Both the position numbers and the translations under genes were made by a program. Positions 26,342 through 35,129 of a stretch of 57,506 nucleotides of DNA are shown piece after piece. The stretch is from assembly GCF_000420065.1 (NCBI RefSeq), contig NZ_ATUF01000007.1, positions 1 to 57,506 of the forward strand. Reading direction: 5' to 3'. Source of the DNA: Varibaculum cambriense DSM 15806. Its GTDB lineage: Bacteria; Actinomycetota; Actinomycetes; Actinomycetales; Actinomycetaceae. Each line of letters opens with the position of its first letter. Position 1 is the stretch's first letter. Under the pieces are notes generated by a model. It saw only the letters and a list, made by a program, of their open reading frames with translations, ran no database searches and had not been told where the DNA came from.

Positions 26342-27103
26342 ATGAAGATTGTGCGATTTCGAATAGATGCCAACCCTATTTATGGAGCTTTAGAGGACGG
26401 AAGCGAGCAGCTAGTAGCCCTCAAAGGTGACCCCCTTTTCCAAAAGGCGGAACCCTCCGGGCAGCTTTATAACTTAGAGGAGGCGCGGCTGCTATCTCCG
26501 GTGATTCCCCGCTCGAAAGCAGTTAGCTGCTGCGCGAATCTGGCGGGTAAAGCGGCGGGAGCCGAGTGGCCACCGGTGGCTATCAAACCCAATACCGCGG
26601 TGATTGGCCCGGATGATCCCATCGCCATTCCTACTTGGGGAGGCGGCACCACACGCGCCTTCGTGGGACTGGCTGCGGTCGCTAAAACTATTTGTAAAAA
26701 TGTGGCCCCGGAGCAGGTAGGGTCAGTGATTGCCGGCTGGACTATTGGGGTAGACTTCGCAAGCGGCGGGGAAGATATCAGTTTCTCTCAGGCTAGGGCT
26801 TGGGATACTTCTGCCGCGATAGGTCCGTGGATTGTAGTTGGCCCTGGTTTTAATCCCGATAACGTCACCATTAGCGCTAGTGTTTCCGGACAAGAGGTAG
26901 CCTCCGCTAGTAGCGCCGACTTTCCGCTCAATGCCGCCGAGGCTTTCGCTAAAGTGAGCGCCATGATGACCTTGCTACCCGGGGACGTAGTCATCGTAGG
27001 TGGAATCGAGCTGCCACAGCCGTTGCGTGCCGGGGAACGCCTAGAAAGCGCCATCACCGGGGTGGGGCAGATGGAAAATATGTTGGTTAGCGCGAACCGC
27101 TAA
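26342..27103 (+). CDS. FAH-fold family protein, possibly non-catalytic
   Basis: 253 residues from ATG 26342; an upstream extension overlaps the divergent SNF2 gene. The fold signature of fumarylacetoacetate hydrolase relatives is clear: IKPNTAVIGPDDPIAIP, GWTIGVDF and LLPGDVVIVGGI. The segment that normally carries two metal-binding glutamates (EGELAVVI-like) instead reads GGGTTRAFVGLAAVAKT, so the metal site looks incomplete. In actinobacteria an FAH-family gene commonly stands before gltX, as here with one gene between. Annotation as an isomerase or hydrolase would be unsafe. Confidence 0.8.
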   Translation: MKIVRFRIDANPIYGALEDGSEQLVALKGDPLFQKAEPSGQLYNLEEARLLSPVIPRSKAVSCCANLAGKAAGAEWPPVAIKPNTAVIGPDDPIAIPTWGGGTTRAFVGLAAVAKTICKNVAPEQVGSVIAGWTIGVDFASGGEDISFSQARAWDTSAAIGPWIVVGPGFNPDNVTISASVSGQEVASASSADFPLNAAEAFAKVSAMMTLLPGDVVIVGGIELPQPLRAGERLESAITGVGQMENMLVSANR

Positions 27104-27133
27104 CCCATTTACACCACCCGCTAGGCGGCATCC

Positions 27134-28318
27134 CTAATCATTTTCTGCTTCCCGCAGCGCGCTAGCTAGCCGCCGGGTCATCTCCAGGAACAGGTAGCGG
27201 GGAGTCGCGGCGTTAAGCCGCAATAGACCGGGGTAGCCACTCCCCAGGATTTCGCCCCCGTTTACCCCGACGCGGGCTTTCTCCTCTGCGATTTTGACGG
27301 GATTTTCGCCATAGCTACTCGCGTCCCACAGGGACAGGTAGGTGCCTTCCACTTCCGGGATTTGCAGCTGGGGAGCAATCTGCAGCGCCAAATCCCGGGA
27401 GCAGGCGAGGTTTTCACGAATATAAGCTTTGATTTCTTGCAGCCAAGCGCCACCCTCCTGATAAGCGGCGCGGGTAGCGAGTGCTCCCAGGGGAGTCGCG
27501 CCCATCGCTAGCCGGGTAGTTAGCCCTGATTCTTCAAAACGATCCCGCAAGGGCGAGGGCGGCAAAATCATTTGCGCGCAATGGAGTCCCGCCAAATTCC
27601 AGCCTTTAGAGGCCGCGTGCGCAGTCACGGTGATCTGGGAAAAATCAGGATCCAGGCTGGCAAAAGGAATGTGGCGAGCCTTATCGGTTAGCACCAAGGG
27701 AGCATGAATTTCATCCGCAAATACCGTTACTTTATGGGCAAGTGCCAGCTGCCCAACTTTTCTCAACTCGGCTTCGCTGAGAACTCTCCCGGTGGGGTTC
27801 CAAGGGTTACAAAGCACCAGCAGTTTAGCTTTTTCTTGACTAAGCGCATTTTCCAGCGCCGCAAAATCCAGCTCCCAACGTCCCTGATAATAGCGGCTTT
27901 TAACCTCGATTAGGTCCCGTCCTGCCTGGGTGGGGATAGTCAAAAATGGCATATAGGCCGGAGTGGGAACCACCACCGCCTCCCCGGCTTTAGTCGCCAG
28001 TTGGACTTGAGCACGCAGAATTGAAAGCACATCGGAGGAAATAAACACATCCTCGGCGCTAACTTGCCATCCATAGGATGCAGCAAGAAAACGCCCGGTC
28101 TCTCGCTGGACATCATTTGCCAGGAGCGGCGGCATATACCCAAAGAAACCGTCATCGATAGCGCGATGCAGGCAGCGTGCAACCGCAGGCGCGGTTCCAA
28201 AATCCATTTCCGCCACCCAGGCGCCCCATAAAGGCTCATTCTCGAAGGTTTTTCCCGTCCACTTTAAAGATCCTCTACGGCGTAATTCTTGCAGGGATAA
28301 GTGGTCAAAATCTTGCAT
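27134..28318 (-). CDS. MalY/PatB-type PLP-dependent aminotransferase / C-S lyase
   Basis: 394 residues, fold type I. The aspartate contacting the pyridine nitrogen lies in VFADEIHAPLVL. The lysine forming the Schiff base is in AHAASKGWNLAGLHC. The N-terminal RRGSLKWTGK and WVAEMDFGTAPAV are characteristic of MalY/PatB, which cleave cystathionine or cysteine to pyruvate, ammonia and thiol. It is convergent with the FAH-family gene and divergent from gltX. Confidence 0.9.
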   Translation of the reverse strand: MQDFDHLSLQELRRRGSLKWTGKTFENEPLWGAWVAEMDFGTAPAVARCLHRAIDDGFFGYMPPLLANDVQRETGRFLAASYGWQVSAEDVFISSDVLSILRAQVQLATKAGEAVVVPTPAYMPFLTIPTQAGRDLIEVKSRYYQGRWELDFAALENALSQEKAKLLVLCNPWNPTGRVLSEAELRKVGQLALAHKVTVFADEIHAPLVLTDKARHIPFASLDPDFSQITVTAHAASKGWNLAGLHCAQMILPPSPLRDRFEESGLTTRLAMGATPLGALATRAAYQEGGAWLQEIKAYIRENLACSRDLALQIAPQLQIPEVEGTYLSLWDASSYGENPVKIAEEKARVGVNGGEILGSGYPGLLRLNAATPRYLFLEMTRRLASALREAEND

Positions 28319-28491
28319 GTATCCACCCTACGCCTCTAGCTATACCTCGGGGGGCTACTGCCTAGGGTAGGCCAGAGAAAACGAATCGGAAGCACGTAGC
28401 CAGTCCTGCCAATCTCGTAGGTTCGAGAATCAGGCGGGGCGCGAAGTAGAATCAAGAGGAACTAACGATTTTACGCAAGGAGATTATAGGT
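28319..28491. promoter_or_regulatory. Divergent promoter region malY-like/gltX
   Basis: 173 bp between divergent starts. AAGGAG lies in front of gltX. No confident -35/-10 pair or leader structure was recognised. Confidence 0.3.
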
Positions 28492-30024
28492 ATGAATCCG
28501 GAAGCAACTTCCCCTATTCGGGTGCGGTTTTGCCCTTCACCCACTGGTACCCCACATGTGGGAATGGTGCGTACCTGCCTATTTAACTGGGCATACGCGC
28601 GCCATACTGGGGGAACTTTCGTTTTCCGGATCGAGGACACCGACGCCAAACGCGACTCCGAAGAATCCTTCCAGCAGATCCTAGAGTCGCTGCGCTGGTT
28701 GGGGCTAGATTGGGACGAGGGCGTCGGCAAGGGCGGCCCCTACGGTCCCTACCGGCAAAGCGAACGCATGGATATCTATAAAGAGGTAGCAGATAAGCTG
28801 CTCGCCGGGGGGTATGCCTACGAATCCTATTCCACCCCCGAGGAAATCGAGGCGCGCCATAAAGCTGCCGGACGTAACCCGCATCTAGGCTATGACGGTT
28901 ATGACCGCAACCTGACCGAGGAACAAATTGCTGCTTTCCGCGCAGAAGGTCGCCAGCCGGTGCTGCGCATGCGGATGCCCGATGAAGATATTACTTTCCA
29001 TGACCTAGTGCGCGGAGACATCACTTTCCAAGCCGGTTCAGTTCCGGACTATGTGATTGTGCGCGGTGGCGGCGACCCCCTATACACTCTGGTAAACCCG
29101 GTAGATGACGCCCTAATGCATATCACGCACGTGCTGCGCGGCGAAGACCTACTTTCATCCACCCCTCGCCAAATTGTGCTCTACCGTGCCCTCATTGAGT
29201 TGGGAATCGCCGATTGCGTCCCCGAGTTCGCGCACCTGCCGTATGTGATGGGGGAGGGCAACAAGAAACTGTCTAAGCGGGATCCCGAATCCAACCTGCT
29301 TTTGCATCGGGAAAACGGGATGATCCCCGAAGGGCTAGTGAACTATTTAGCCCTCCTAGGGTGGTCTTTATCTGCAGATCAGGACGTGTTCAGTAAAGAA
29401 GAAATGATCGCAGCCTTCGATATTGAGGACGTCAACCCCAATCCGGCGCGTTTCGATTCCAAGAAAGCGCTGGCGATTAACGCTGACCATATTCGGATGC
29501 TGGAGGTGGGGGATTTCACCGAACGGATCGTTCCCTATCTACACACCGGCGGATTCGTAGGTGCCGATAGCCTGGTTGATTTAACCGATAAAGAAAAACA
29601 GCTTTTGGAGGCTGCCGCTCCGCTTGCCCAAAGCCGAATGCAGGTACTTTCCCAAGCTAAGAGCCTGCTGGGATTCCTGTTTATTGCCGATGACCAAGTG
29701 GAATATCAAGAAAAGCCGTTACGTAAACTCAAAGATAACGCCCCGCAGGTGCTCGAAGCCGCGGCTAAAGTAGTAGCAGACCTGCCAGAAGGGAAAGTAG
29801 GGCAGACTGGCACCATTGGTGATCCCGAGGCCGTTAAAGCCGCTATGAGCCAGGTAATGGTCGAAGAAATGGGGCTCAAACCTCGAGTGGCTTTCCAGCC
29901 GCTGTTTATGGCGATTACCGGCTCTAACGTGTCGATCCCGGTGTTTGACTCCATTGGAATCCTGGGGAAAGAGGCCACCATAAAACGCCTGCATAAACTA
30001 CAAAACCATCTGGAACAGGCATAA
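28492..30024 (+). CDS. gltX: Glutamyl-tRNA synthetase
   Basis: 510 residues, class I synthetase. The HIGH-type signature is [21 protein letters not shown] region residues (PTGTPHVG), and the KMSKS-type loop is [11 protein letters not shown]. It charges tRNA-Glu; in actinobacteria, which often lack GlnRS, it usually also mischarges tRNA-Gln for GatCAB amidation. Genes for tRNA-Gln and tRNA-Glu follow about 100 bp downstream. Confidence 0.97.
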   Translation: MNPEATSPIRVRFCPSPTGTPHVGMVRTCLFNWAYARHTGGTFVFRIEDTDAKRDSEESFQQILESLRWLGLDWDEGVGKGGPYGPYRQSERMDIYKEVADKLLAGGYAYESYSTPEEIEARHKAAGRNPHLGYDGYDRNLTEEQIAAFRAEGRQPVLRMRMPDEDITFHDLVRGDITFQAGSVPDYVIVRGGGDPLYTLVNPVDDALMHITHVLRGEDLLSSTPRQIVLYRALIELGIADCVPEFAHLPYVMGEGNKKLSKRDPESNLLLHRENGMIPEGLVNYLALLGWSLSADQDVFSKEEMIAAFDIEDVNPNPARFDSKKALAINADHIRMLEVGDFTERIVPYLHTGGFVGADSLVDLTDKEKQLLEAAAPLAQSRMQVLSQAKSLLGFLFIADDQVEYQEKPLRKLKDNAPQVLEAAAKVVADLPEGKVGQTGTIGDPEAVKAAMSQVMVEEMGLKPRVAFQPLFMAITGSNVSIPVFDSIGILGKEATIKRLHKLQNHLEQA

Positions 30025-30125
30025 CGTCAGGTGATTAGTCACACAAGGAAATTATTTGAAGCTGCCTAAGTGCCTGCGTTAGAGTAGATGACTGCAGCCC
30101 GGCGCAAGCCGCGGTTAGCAGCCCT

Positions 30126-30197
30126 TGGGGTATGGTGTAATCGGTAACACAGCTGATTCTGGTTCAGCCATTCTAGGTTCAAGTCCTGGTACCCCAG
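30126..30197 (+). tRNA. tRNA-Gln (CUG anticodon)
   Basis: A 72-nt cloverleaf. The acceptor arms TGGGGTA and TACCCCA pair, the anticodon stem is GCTGA/TCAGC with loop TTCTGGT, and the T-arm has GGTTCAAGT. The discriminator is G and CCA is not encoded. Confidence 0.95.
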
Positions 30198-30229
30198 CAA
30201 AAATGGGAACCTGATGGTTCTTGTTTCTG

Positions 30230-30305
30230 GCCCCCATAGTCTAGAGGCCTAGGACACCGCCCTCTCACGGCGTAGACACGGGTTCGAATCCCGTTGGGGG
30301 TACCA
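30230..30305 (+). tRNA. tRNA-Glu (CUC anticodon)
   Basis: A cloverleaf with acceptor GCCCCCA/TGGGGGT, anticodon loop with CTC in the stem CCGCC/GGCG(T), and T-arm GGGTTCGAATCCC. Discriminator A is followed by an encoded CCA. It lies 32 bp behind tRNA-Gln. Confidence 0.95.
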
Positions 30306-30400
30306 CCGGCACTTTTATCTTTTTAACTTTTATTTACTTTGAAAGTCATAACCTTTTTAGTCCCAAAGCCGAAACTTGCGCCAATGCTAAAGTTATAGCC

Positions 30401-31705
30401 ATGTCTGGAAAAATTGTTGCCACTCGCGGGATGCGAGACTTTCTGCCCACCGAAAAAACTTGGCGTGAACGCGTCCTCAGTGTCTTGCGCGAAACCTATA
30501 CCTCCCTGGGGTTTATGGAAATCGAAACCCCCGCCCTGGAGCCGATTGAGCGGCTGCAATCTGGGCAAGGTGGGGAAAACGAGAAAATGATTTTCCAGGT
30601 AATGCGACGCGGCCTGGATCCCCAAACCGGTATCCTGCCTGCGGAGGCCATAGACCTAGGACTCCGCTATGACTTGACCCTTCCCTTAACCCGCTACTTC
30701 GCGAGCCACCAGGCCGAGCTTCCCAACGTGTTCCGCGCCTTCCAAACCGGTCCGGTATGGCGTGCTGAGCGCCCGCAAAAGGGTCGTTTCCGCCAGTTTA
30801 ACCAGGTGGATATCGATATTTTGGGGGAGGCTTCTTTTAGCGCAGAAGTCGAAATCATCGTGACCATGTGGAACGCGATCGGCAAACTGGGGCTAGATAA
30901 GGACTCCACGATTTTGCTCAACGATCGCCGGTTCCTGCGGGAACTAATGAAAGCAGCCGGGGTGGCCGAAGAGAAGCACGATAGTGCCTTCATCACCCTT
31001 GACAAGCTGGAAAAAATTGGGGAAGAGGGCGTTATAAAAGAACTAGTCGGGCAGGAAATCGCGACCGACTCCCAAGCCAAAGCCCTGGTGGAGGCAGTAG
31101 GCAGTATCGCCGAGCTGGAACTGGGCAGTGACGTGGAAACCGTGAAAGTTCCTGCGCTAGACGCCGAACTGCCACTGTTCGACTTGGGAGCCATCGCCTC
31201 CCAAGTGCGGCAGATCGCTCCCGATATCAAGATTTCTTTCACCCCCACTTTGGTACGCGGCATGGGGTATTACACCGGCCCGATTTTCGAGGTTTCCCAC
31301 ACCGCCTCCGGATCCTCGATATGTGGAGGCGGACGCTATGACGGGGTAGTAGGGCGCTGGCTGGGGAGAGATGTCCCTGCCGTCGGTTTCAGTTTCGGGT
31401 TTGAACGAATCGTGGATCTGGTCTCTCTTCCTGAGGAAGGACAGCAGCTAAAAGTGGCGCTGGCCTATCAAAAGCCTCATGAAGCCCTAGCAGCATTGCA
31501 TTTGCGGGAAGGACTGCTATCAGCCGGAGCCAGTAACGCCGGCCTGTTAAAAGCCCCGCGTAAAATGTCGGCCGGCTTCTTCGAACAGGCAGCCTCCCTC
31601 GGCTATAACCGGGTTCTCTTGCCCAGCCGCTACCTAGAGGCTGCCGAACAAGACAGCCCGGACTTTGCGGCTTTGTTGGAGCAGGCGCGCGTCCTCGAAA
31701 ACTAG
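30401..31705 (+). CDS. hisS: Histidyl-tRNA synthetase
   Basis: 434 residues, class II. Motif 2 is VFRAFQTGPVWRAERPQKGR, followed by RQFNQVDIDILG. The histidine-specific signature LVRGMGYYTGPIFEV and the glycine loop GGGRYDGVVG are present, and motif 3 is AVGFSFGFERI. A short anticodon-binding domain completes it. It attaches histidine to tRNA-His. The ribosome site is weak. A strong bidirectional terminator follows. Confidence 0.95.
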   Translation: MSGKIVATRGMRDFLPTEKTWRERVLSVLRETYTSLGFMEIETPALEPIERLQSGQGGENEKMIFQVMRRGLDPQTGILPAEAIDLGLRYDLTLPLTRYFASHQAELPNVFRAFQTGPVWRAERPQKGRFRQFNQVDIDILGEASFSAEVEIIVTMWNAIGKLGLDKDSTILLNDRRFLRELMKAAGVAEEKHDSAFITLDKLEKIGEEGVIKELVGQEIATDSQAKALVEAVGSIAELELGSDVETVKVPALDAELPLFDLGAIASQVRQIAPDIKISFTPTLVRGMGYYTGPIFEVSHTASGSSICGGGRYDGVVGRWLGRDVPAVGFSFGFERIVDLVSLPEEGQQLKVALAYQKPHEALAALHLREGLLSAGASNAGLLKAPRKMSAGFFEQAASLGYNRVLLPSRYLEAAEQDSPDFAALLEQARVLEN

Positions 31706-31727
31706 CACGAGGAGCAAAATCGCTCTA

Positions 31728-31774
31728 AAAGCCTCCCTAGCACCTGCTCCAGCAGGAATAGCTAGGGAGGCTTT
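31728..31774. terminator. Bidirectional terminator hisS/nhaA
   Basis: A perfect 14-bp stem (AAAGCCTCCCTAGC / GCTAGGGAGGCTTT) around a 19-nt loop lies between two convergent genes. It has A- and T-rich edges on both sides. Confidence 0.9.
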
Positions 31775-31779
31775 AGGCT

Positions 31780-33153
31780 TTAGCTTTGGATTTTTCCGGC
31801 AGCTTTTAAATGCCGTACCCGAATTTGCAGGGCGATGGCCGCCAGAATCACGGAAGCGAAGGTTCCCATCAGTACCCCCAAAGATCCGGCCTGGGTGAGC
31901 TCCGCGTCCCCTCTAAAGGCAAGGTGGGAAATCAGTAGCGCCACCGTAAAGCCAATACCAGCGGTTAACGAAACCGGGAGTACATCTCGCAAGCTTACGC
32001 CCTCACCTAGAGTCAAGGGAGTCACCTTGGTGAATAAGGCTACGGAACCGAAGATTCCCAGTACTTTCCCGAGCGGCATCGCCAGCATGACCGAAAGCGC
32101 GATCGGGTGAGTAATCACGTTGAGGGGGCCGCCGGCCACATCCACCACATTTACCCCAGCAGCGAAGAAAGCGAAGATCGGCACCGCCAGTCCCGCGCTA
32201 AAGGGGTTGACCGCTTCCGTGAGACGTTCAGTTTCCGGTTCACTCTCGCCGGGGAGTTGTTTGGCGGGAACCGTCATTCCCAGTAGTACCCCGGAGATAG
32301 TGGCGTGAACCCCGGAATCAAACATGAAATACCAGGTCACAATGCCCAGGGGAACTAGAATCCACCACCGTCCCCAGCGTTTTTGGGCTAAGAAACCAAA
32401 AATTGCGGCGCAAACAAACGCCAGCAGCAGGGAAATAAATTTCATTCCGGTGGCATAGAAGATGGCGATTACTAAAATCCCGCCCAGGTCATCGGCGACT
32501 GCCAGGGTTAGCAGGAAGGTGCGAGCTGCTAGGGGGAGGCCGCGACCAAAGATCTGCAAAATCGCCACTGCAAAAGCAATATCGGTCGCGGTGGGGATTG
32601 CCCAGCCGTGCCAAGCGTTATCCCCGGAAATAGCGGTTACAACCAGGTAGACGGTGGCCGGCCCGATCATCCCGAAAACGGCAGCGATAATCGGCATGGC
32701 CGCAACTTTAATATTGTGCAGGGATCCTATCGCGAACTCTTGCTTTAGTTCCAAGCCCACCGCGAAAAAGAACAGGGTGAGAATCCCATCTTGCGCCCAT
32801 TCGTGTACCGGCAGGTGTAATCCTAAGGAGCGCGGCCCAAACTCTAAGTTAGAAAGCGCCATATAGCCTTCCCGTACCGGGGAAGGGGCATTCGCTAGGA
32901 TTAACGCCAAGATAGCGGCGGAGACCAAAATCATACCTGCCACGATGTCATTCGCCAGCACTCGCTTAATGGAGGTAGCGATCCCGTGGGGAGATTCCTC
33001 GCTGTAATCCTTAGGGGAAGGCGCCGCTAGATCCTGATAGTCAGGGGGACTAACCAGTTCTTCAACCTCTTTTTCCAGGGGGAAGTAATGAATGTCCCGC
33101 TGCGTTTCTTTTTTCTCGGATCCTCTGCCTTCGTCTCCATGTTTTTCGCGCAT
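31780..33153 (-). CDS. nhaA: Na+/H+ antiporter NhaA
   Basis: 457 residues, longer than the usual 390 because of an approximately 60-residue hydrophilic N-terminus. The antiporter core carries FFFAVGLELKQEF, PTATDIAFAVAIL and the catalytic double aspartate in LAVADDLGGI. It exchanges internal Na+ for external H+ at the membrane. The gene is convergent with hisS across a shared terminator. Confidence 0.95.
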   Translation of the reverse strand: MREKHGDEGRGSEKKETQRDIHYFPLEKEVEELVSPPDYQDLAAPSPKDYSEESPHGIATSIKRVLANDIVAGMILVSAAILALILANAPSPVREGYMALSNLEFGPRSLGLHLPVHEWAQDGILTLFFFAVGLELKQEFAIGSLHNIKVAAMPIIAAVFGMIGPATVYLVVTAISGDNAWHGWAIPTATDIAFAVAILQIFGRGLPLAARTFLLTLAVADDLGGILVIAIFYATGMKFISLLLAFVCAAIFGFLAQKRWGRWWILVPLGIVTWYFMFDSGVHATISGVLLGMTVPAKQLPGESEPETERLTEAVNPFSAGLAVPIFAFFAAGVNVVDVAGGPLNVITHPIALSVMLAMPLGKVLGIFGSVALFTKVTPLTLGEGVSLRDVLPVSLTAGIGFTVALLISHLAFRGDAELTQAGSLGVLMGTFASVILAAIALQIRVRHLKAAGKIQS

Positions 33154-33305
33154 GCCTCTATGCTAGCGGTTATTCGTTTCGACAATCGGGGATGCCTGAG
33201 GTTTAATATGGAGTGGCGCTTTACAAAAGGTTTTCACTTTTGGTAAAACAAAACTTGCCCGGTGCGCGCTAGCGTACCCCAGGGAAGAAAAAGAGGCCTG
33301 GTAAA

Positions 33306-33382
33306 GCCCCCGTAGCCCAATCGGTAGAGGCAGCTGACTTAAAATCAGTCCAGTGTCGGTTCGAGTCCGACCGGGGGTACCA
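33306..33382 (+). tRNA. tRNA with UAA anticodon, short variable loop
   Basis: A full cloverleaf: acceptor GCCCCCG/CGGGGGT (first pair G-U), D stem GCC/GGC, anticodon stem GCTGA/TCAGT with loop CTTAAAA, T stem GTCGG/CCGAC, discriminator A, encoded CCA. The anticodon TAA reads leucine UUA/UUG. The variable region is only five bases (CCAGT), whereas bacterial leucine tRNAs normally carry a long variable arm. Confidence 0.9.
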
Positions 33383-33535
33383 CTCATTATTTTTGCGGAA
33401 CTCATCCAGAAAGTTTTAAGAATCATTCACTAATAATTTGATTAGTGGCCTGGCTTCCGTCTCTGAAAGTTACAGGGCGCGACTAATGTAGTTGCCAAAC
33501 GGAAGTGGCCGGTATCGGAAGAAGGAGAGATCTAG

Positions 33536-34453
33536 ATGGCAAATCCGGTTATGAATCAAGTAGGCGAGCAGATGCGCCGCACTCCCGCCGGCTATCCCGA
33601 AATGCCTGGCTACCAGGTAGGCGGGGACGCGCGGCCTGCTAATCCGTCCTATCCGCAGTCCGCTACCCCCGGCGTTCCCGGACAAAGTACCTCTATTCCC
33701 GGACAAACTACTTTTGATCAGGGTCAGCAACTGGGCGAGCAGCAACGAGTGAGTCGTCCCATGACTTTAGATGATGTGCTGGTGCGCACCGGCGCAAGTT
33801 TTGGGGTAATGGTACTAGCCGCGGCGGCGCTATGGTTTTGGGGCGTAAATGACTTAACGGCTAACGCGGGAACTATGCTCACCATTTCTTCAGTCTCCGC
33901 TTTGGTGGCTTTTGCGCTGGTGTTGGTTTCTTCCTTCCGTCGTAAGCCTTCAGCGGCGATCACTTTGGGATATTCCTTCTTTGAGGGGCTGTTCATCGGG
34001 GGTGTTTCTGCGTTCTTCGAATACAGCTATCCCGGGATCGTGGTGCAGGCCTTGATCGGGACAGTTGCTGTATTCGTTACCTGCCTGGTGCTGTTTAAAT
34101 CGGGACTGGTGCGGGTCAATTCGAAGTTCATGAAGATCTTGCTGCTCGGTATGGTTTCAATCATTGTTTATCGCCTCTTGGCGATGGTGTTAGCAATGGT
34201 TACTCCCTCCAGCGCGGTAGGTAACATTGATCAGATCACCGTGATGGGACTGCCCCTAGGGTTGTTGGTGGGGCTGTTTGCGGTGATTTTTGGAGCCATG
34301 TCCCTGATCTCGGACTTCGATATGGTTCGCGAGGGCGTGCGCTTGGGGGTGGATAAAGATATGTCCTGGAGCTGCGCCCTGGGGATTATGGTGACCGTGG
34401 TTTGGCTCTACGTGGAGATCCTGCGAATCCTAGCGATTCTAAGAGACAACTAA
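33536..34453 (+). CDS. Bax inhibitor-1/YccA-family membrane protein
   Basis: 305 residues. A proline/glycine/glutamine-rich cytoplasmic N-terminus of about 80 residues precedes seven membrane segments. The family pattern is visible in LGYSFFEGLFIGGVSAFFE and the C-terminal FDMVREGVRLGVDKDMSWSC, whose acidic residues belong to the proposed Ca2+/H+ sensing site. Actinobacterial members are of unknown function. AGAAGGAGAG precedes the ATG, and a strong terminator follows. Confidence 0.88.
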   Translation: MANPVMNQVGEQMRRTPAGYPEMPGYQVGGDARPANPSYPQSATPGVPGQSTSIPGQTTFDQGQQLGEQQRVSRPMTLDDVLVRTGASFGVMVLAAAALWFWGVNDLTANAGTMLTISSVSALVAFALVLVSSFRRKPSAAITLGYSFFEGLFIGGVSAFFEYSYPGIVVQALIGTVAVFVTCLVLFKSGLVRVNSKFMKILLLGMVSIIVYRLLAMVLAMVTPSSAVGNIDQITVMGLPLGLLVGLFAVIFGAMSLISDFDMVREGVRLGVDKDMSWSCALGIMVTVVWLYVEILRILAILRDN

Positions 34454-34463
34454 ATAAAAACTT

Positions 34464-34507
34464 TACTTCGGGGCGACTACAATAGGGCTAGTCGCCCCGA
34501 AGTGCTT
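34464..34507 (+). terminator. Intrinsic terminator
   Basis: A perfect 15-bp stem (ACTTCGGGGCGACTA / TAGTCGCCCCGAAGT) is followed by GCTTTTA, just behind the Bax-inhibitor-like gene. Confidence 0.88.
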
Positions 34508-34524
34508 TTAGAGAGGAAATAGCT

Positions 34525-35022
34525 GTGCCGGTGATCGTAAGAACCCCCACTCTGGTTGATGCTGCCGGCGCGGCCATGGCACATCACCGGATTCTAACCG
34601 AAACTATCGGCAGCCAGGCTCCAGAGACCTTTTGGGAAAAACATACTGAAGAGGCACTGCTTAGTTATTGGCACCAGCAGATTTTACAGACTAAAGGGCG
34701 GCGAATAGCCTTTGCTTTGCGGGGACGCCAAGTGGTGGGAATGGCTTACGTTACTCCCTCTCCCCAAGACGACCATCAGTTGGGGCCGGCTCCTCGTAAC
34801 CTAGATATTGCTTTTTTCGGTATTATCCGCGGGGCCTATTCTCCGGATATTGCTCAGCGGCTCTTAGACTTTGTACTCGATGCTGGTACCCCTGCTCAAA
34901 CCTGGGTATTGCGTTCGGATCAGGTAAAACGACGTTTTTTGCGAGTAAATGGCTTTACTATGGATGGTCTTAGCGTCGTTGATGAAGATTCGGGACAAAC
35001 AATATCTCGGATGACCCGTTAA
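34525..35022 (+). CDS. GNAT-like acetyltransferase, divergent
   Basis: 165 residues from GTG 34525 with GAGAGGAAA upstream. The layout is that of a GNAT fold: an N-terminal strand and helix, then RIAFALRGRQVVGMAYVTPS as the central strands, and a C-terminal QVKRRFLRVNGFTMDGL like the final GNAT strand. The usual acetyl-CoA loop (RxxGxG/A) is not clear. The substrate is unknown. Confidence 0.6.
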   Translation: MPVIVRTPTLVDAAGAAMAHHRILTETIGSQAPETFWEKHTEEALLSYWHQQILQTKGRRIAFALRGRQVVGMAYVTPSPQDDHQLGPAPRNLDIAFFGIIRGAYSPDIAQRLLDFVLDAGTPAQTWVLRSDQVKRRFLRVNGFTMDGLSVVDEDSGQTISRMTR

Positions 35023-35129
35023 GCGAACCCCAATTGGCGGAACCTAATTACCGAATTTTGCAACTTACTAGGCACAGTGTGGGATAGCTGGTTTGTAAGC
35101 TACCTCAAGGACGCTGCTAGGCTTGAACT

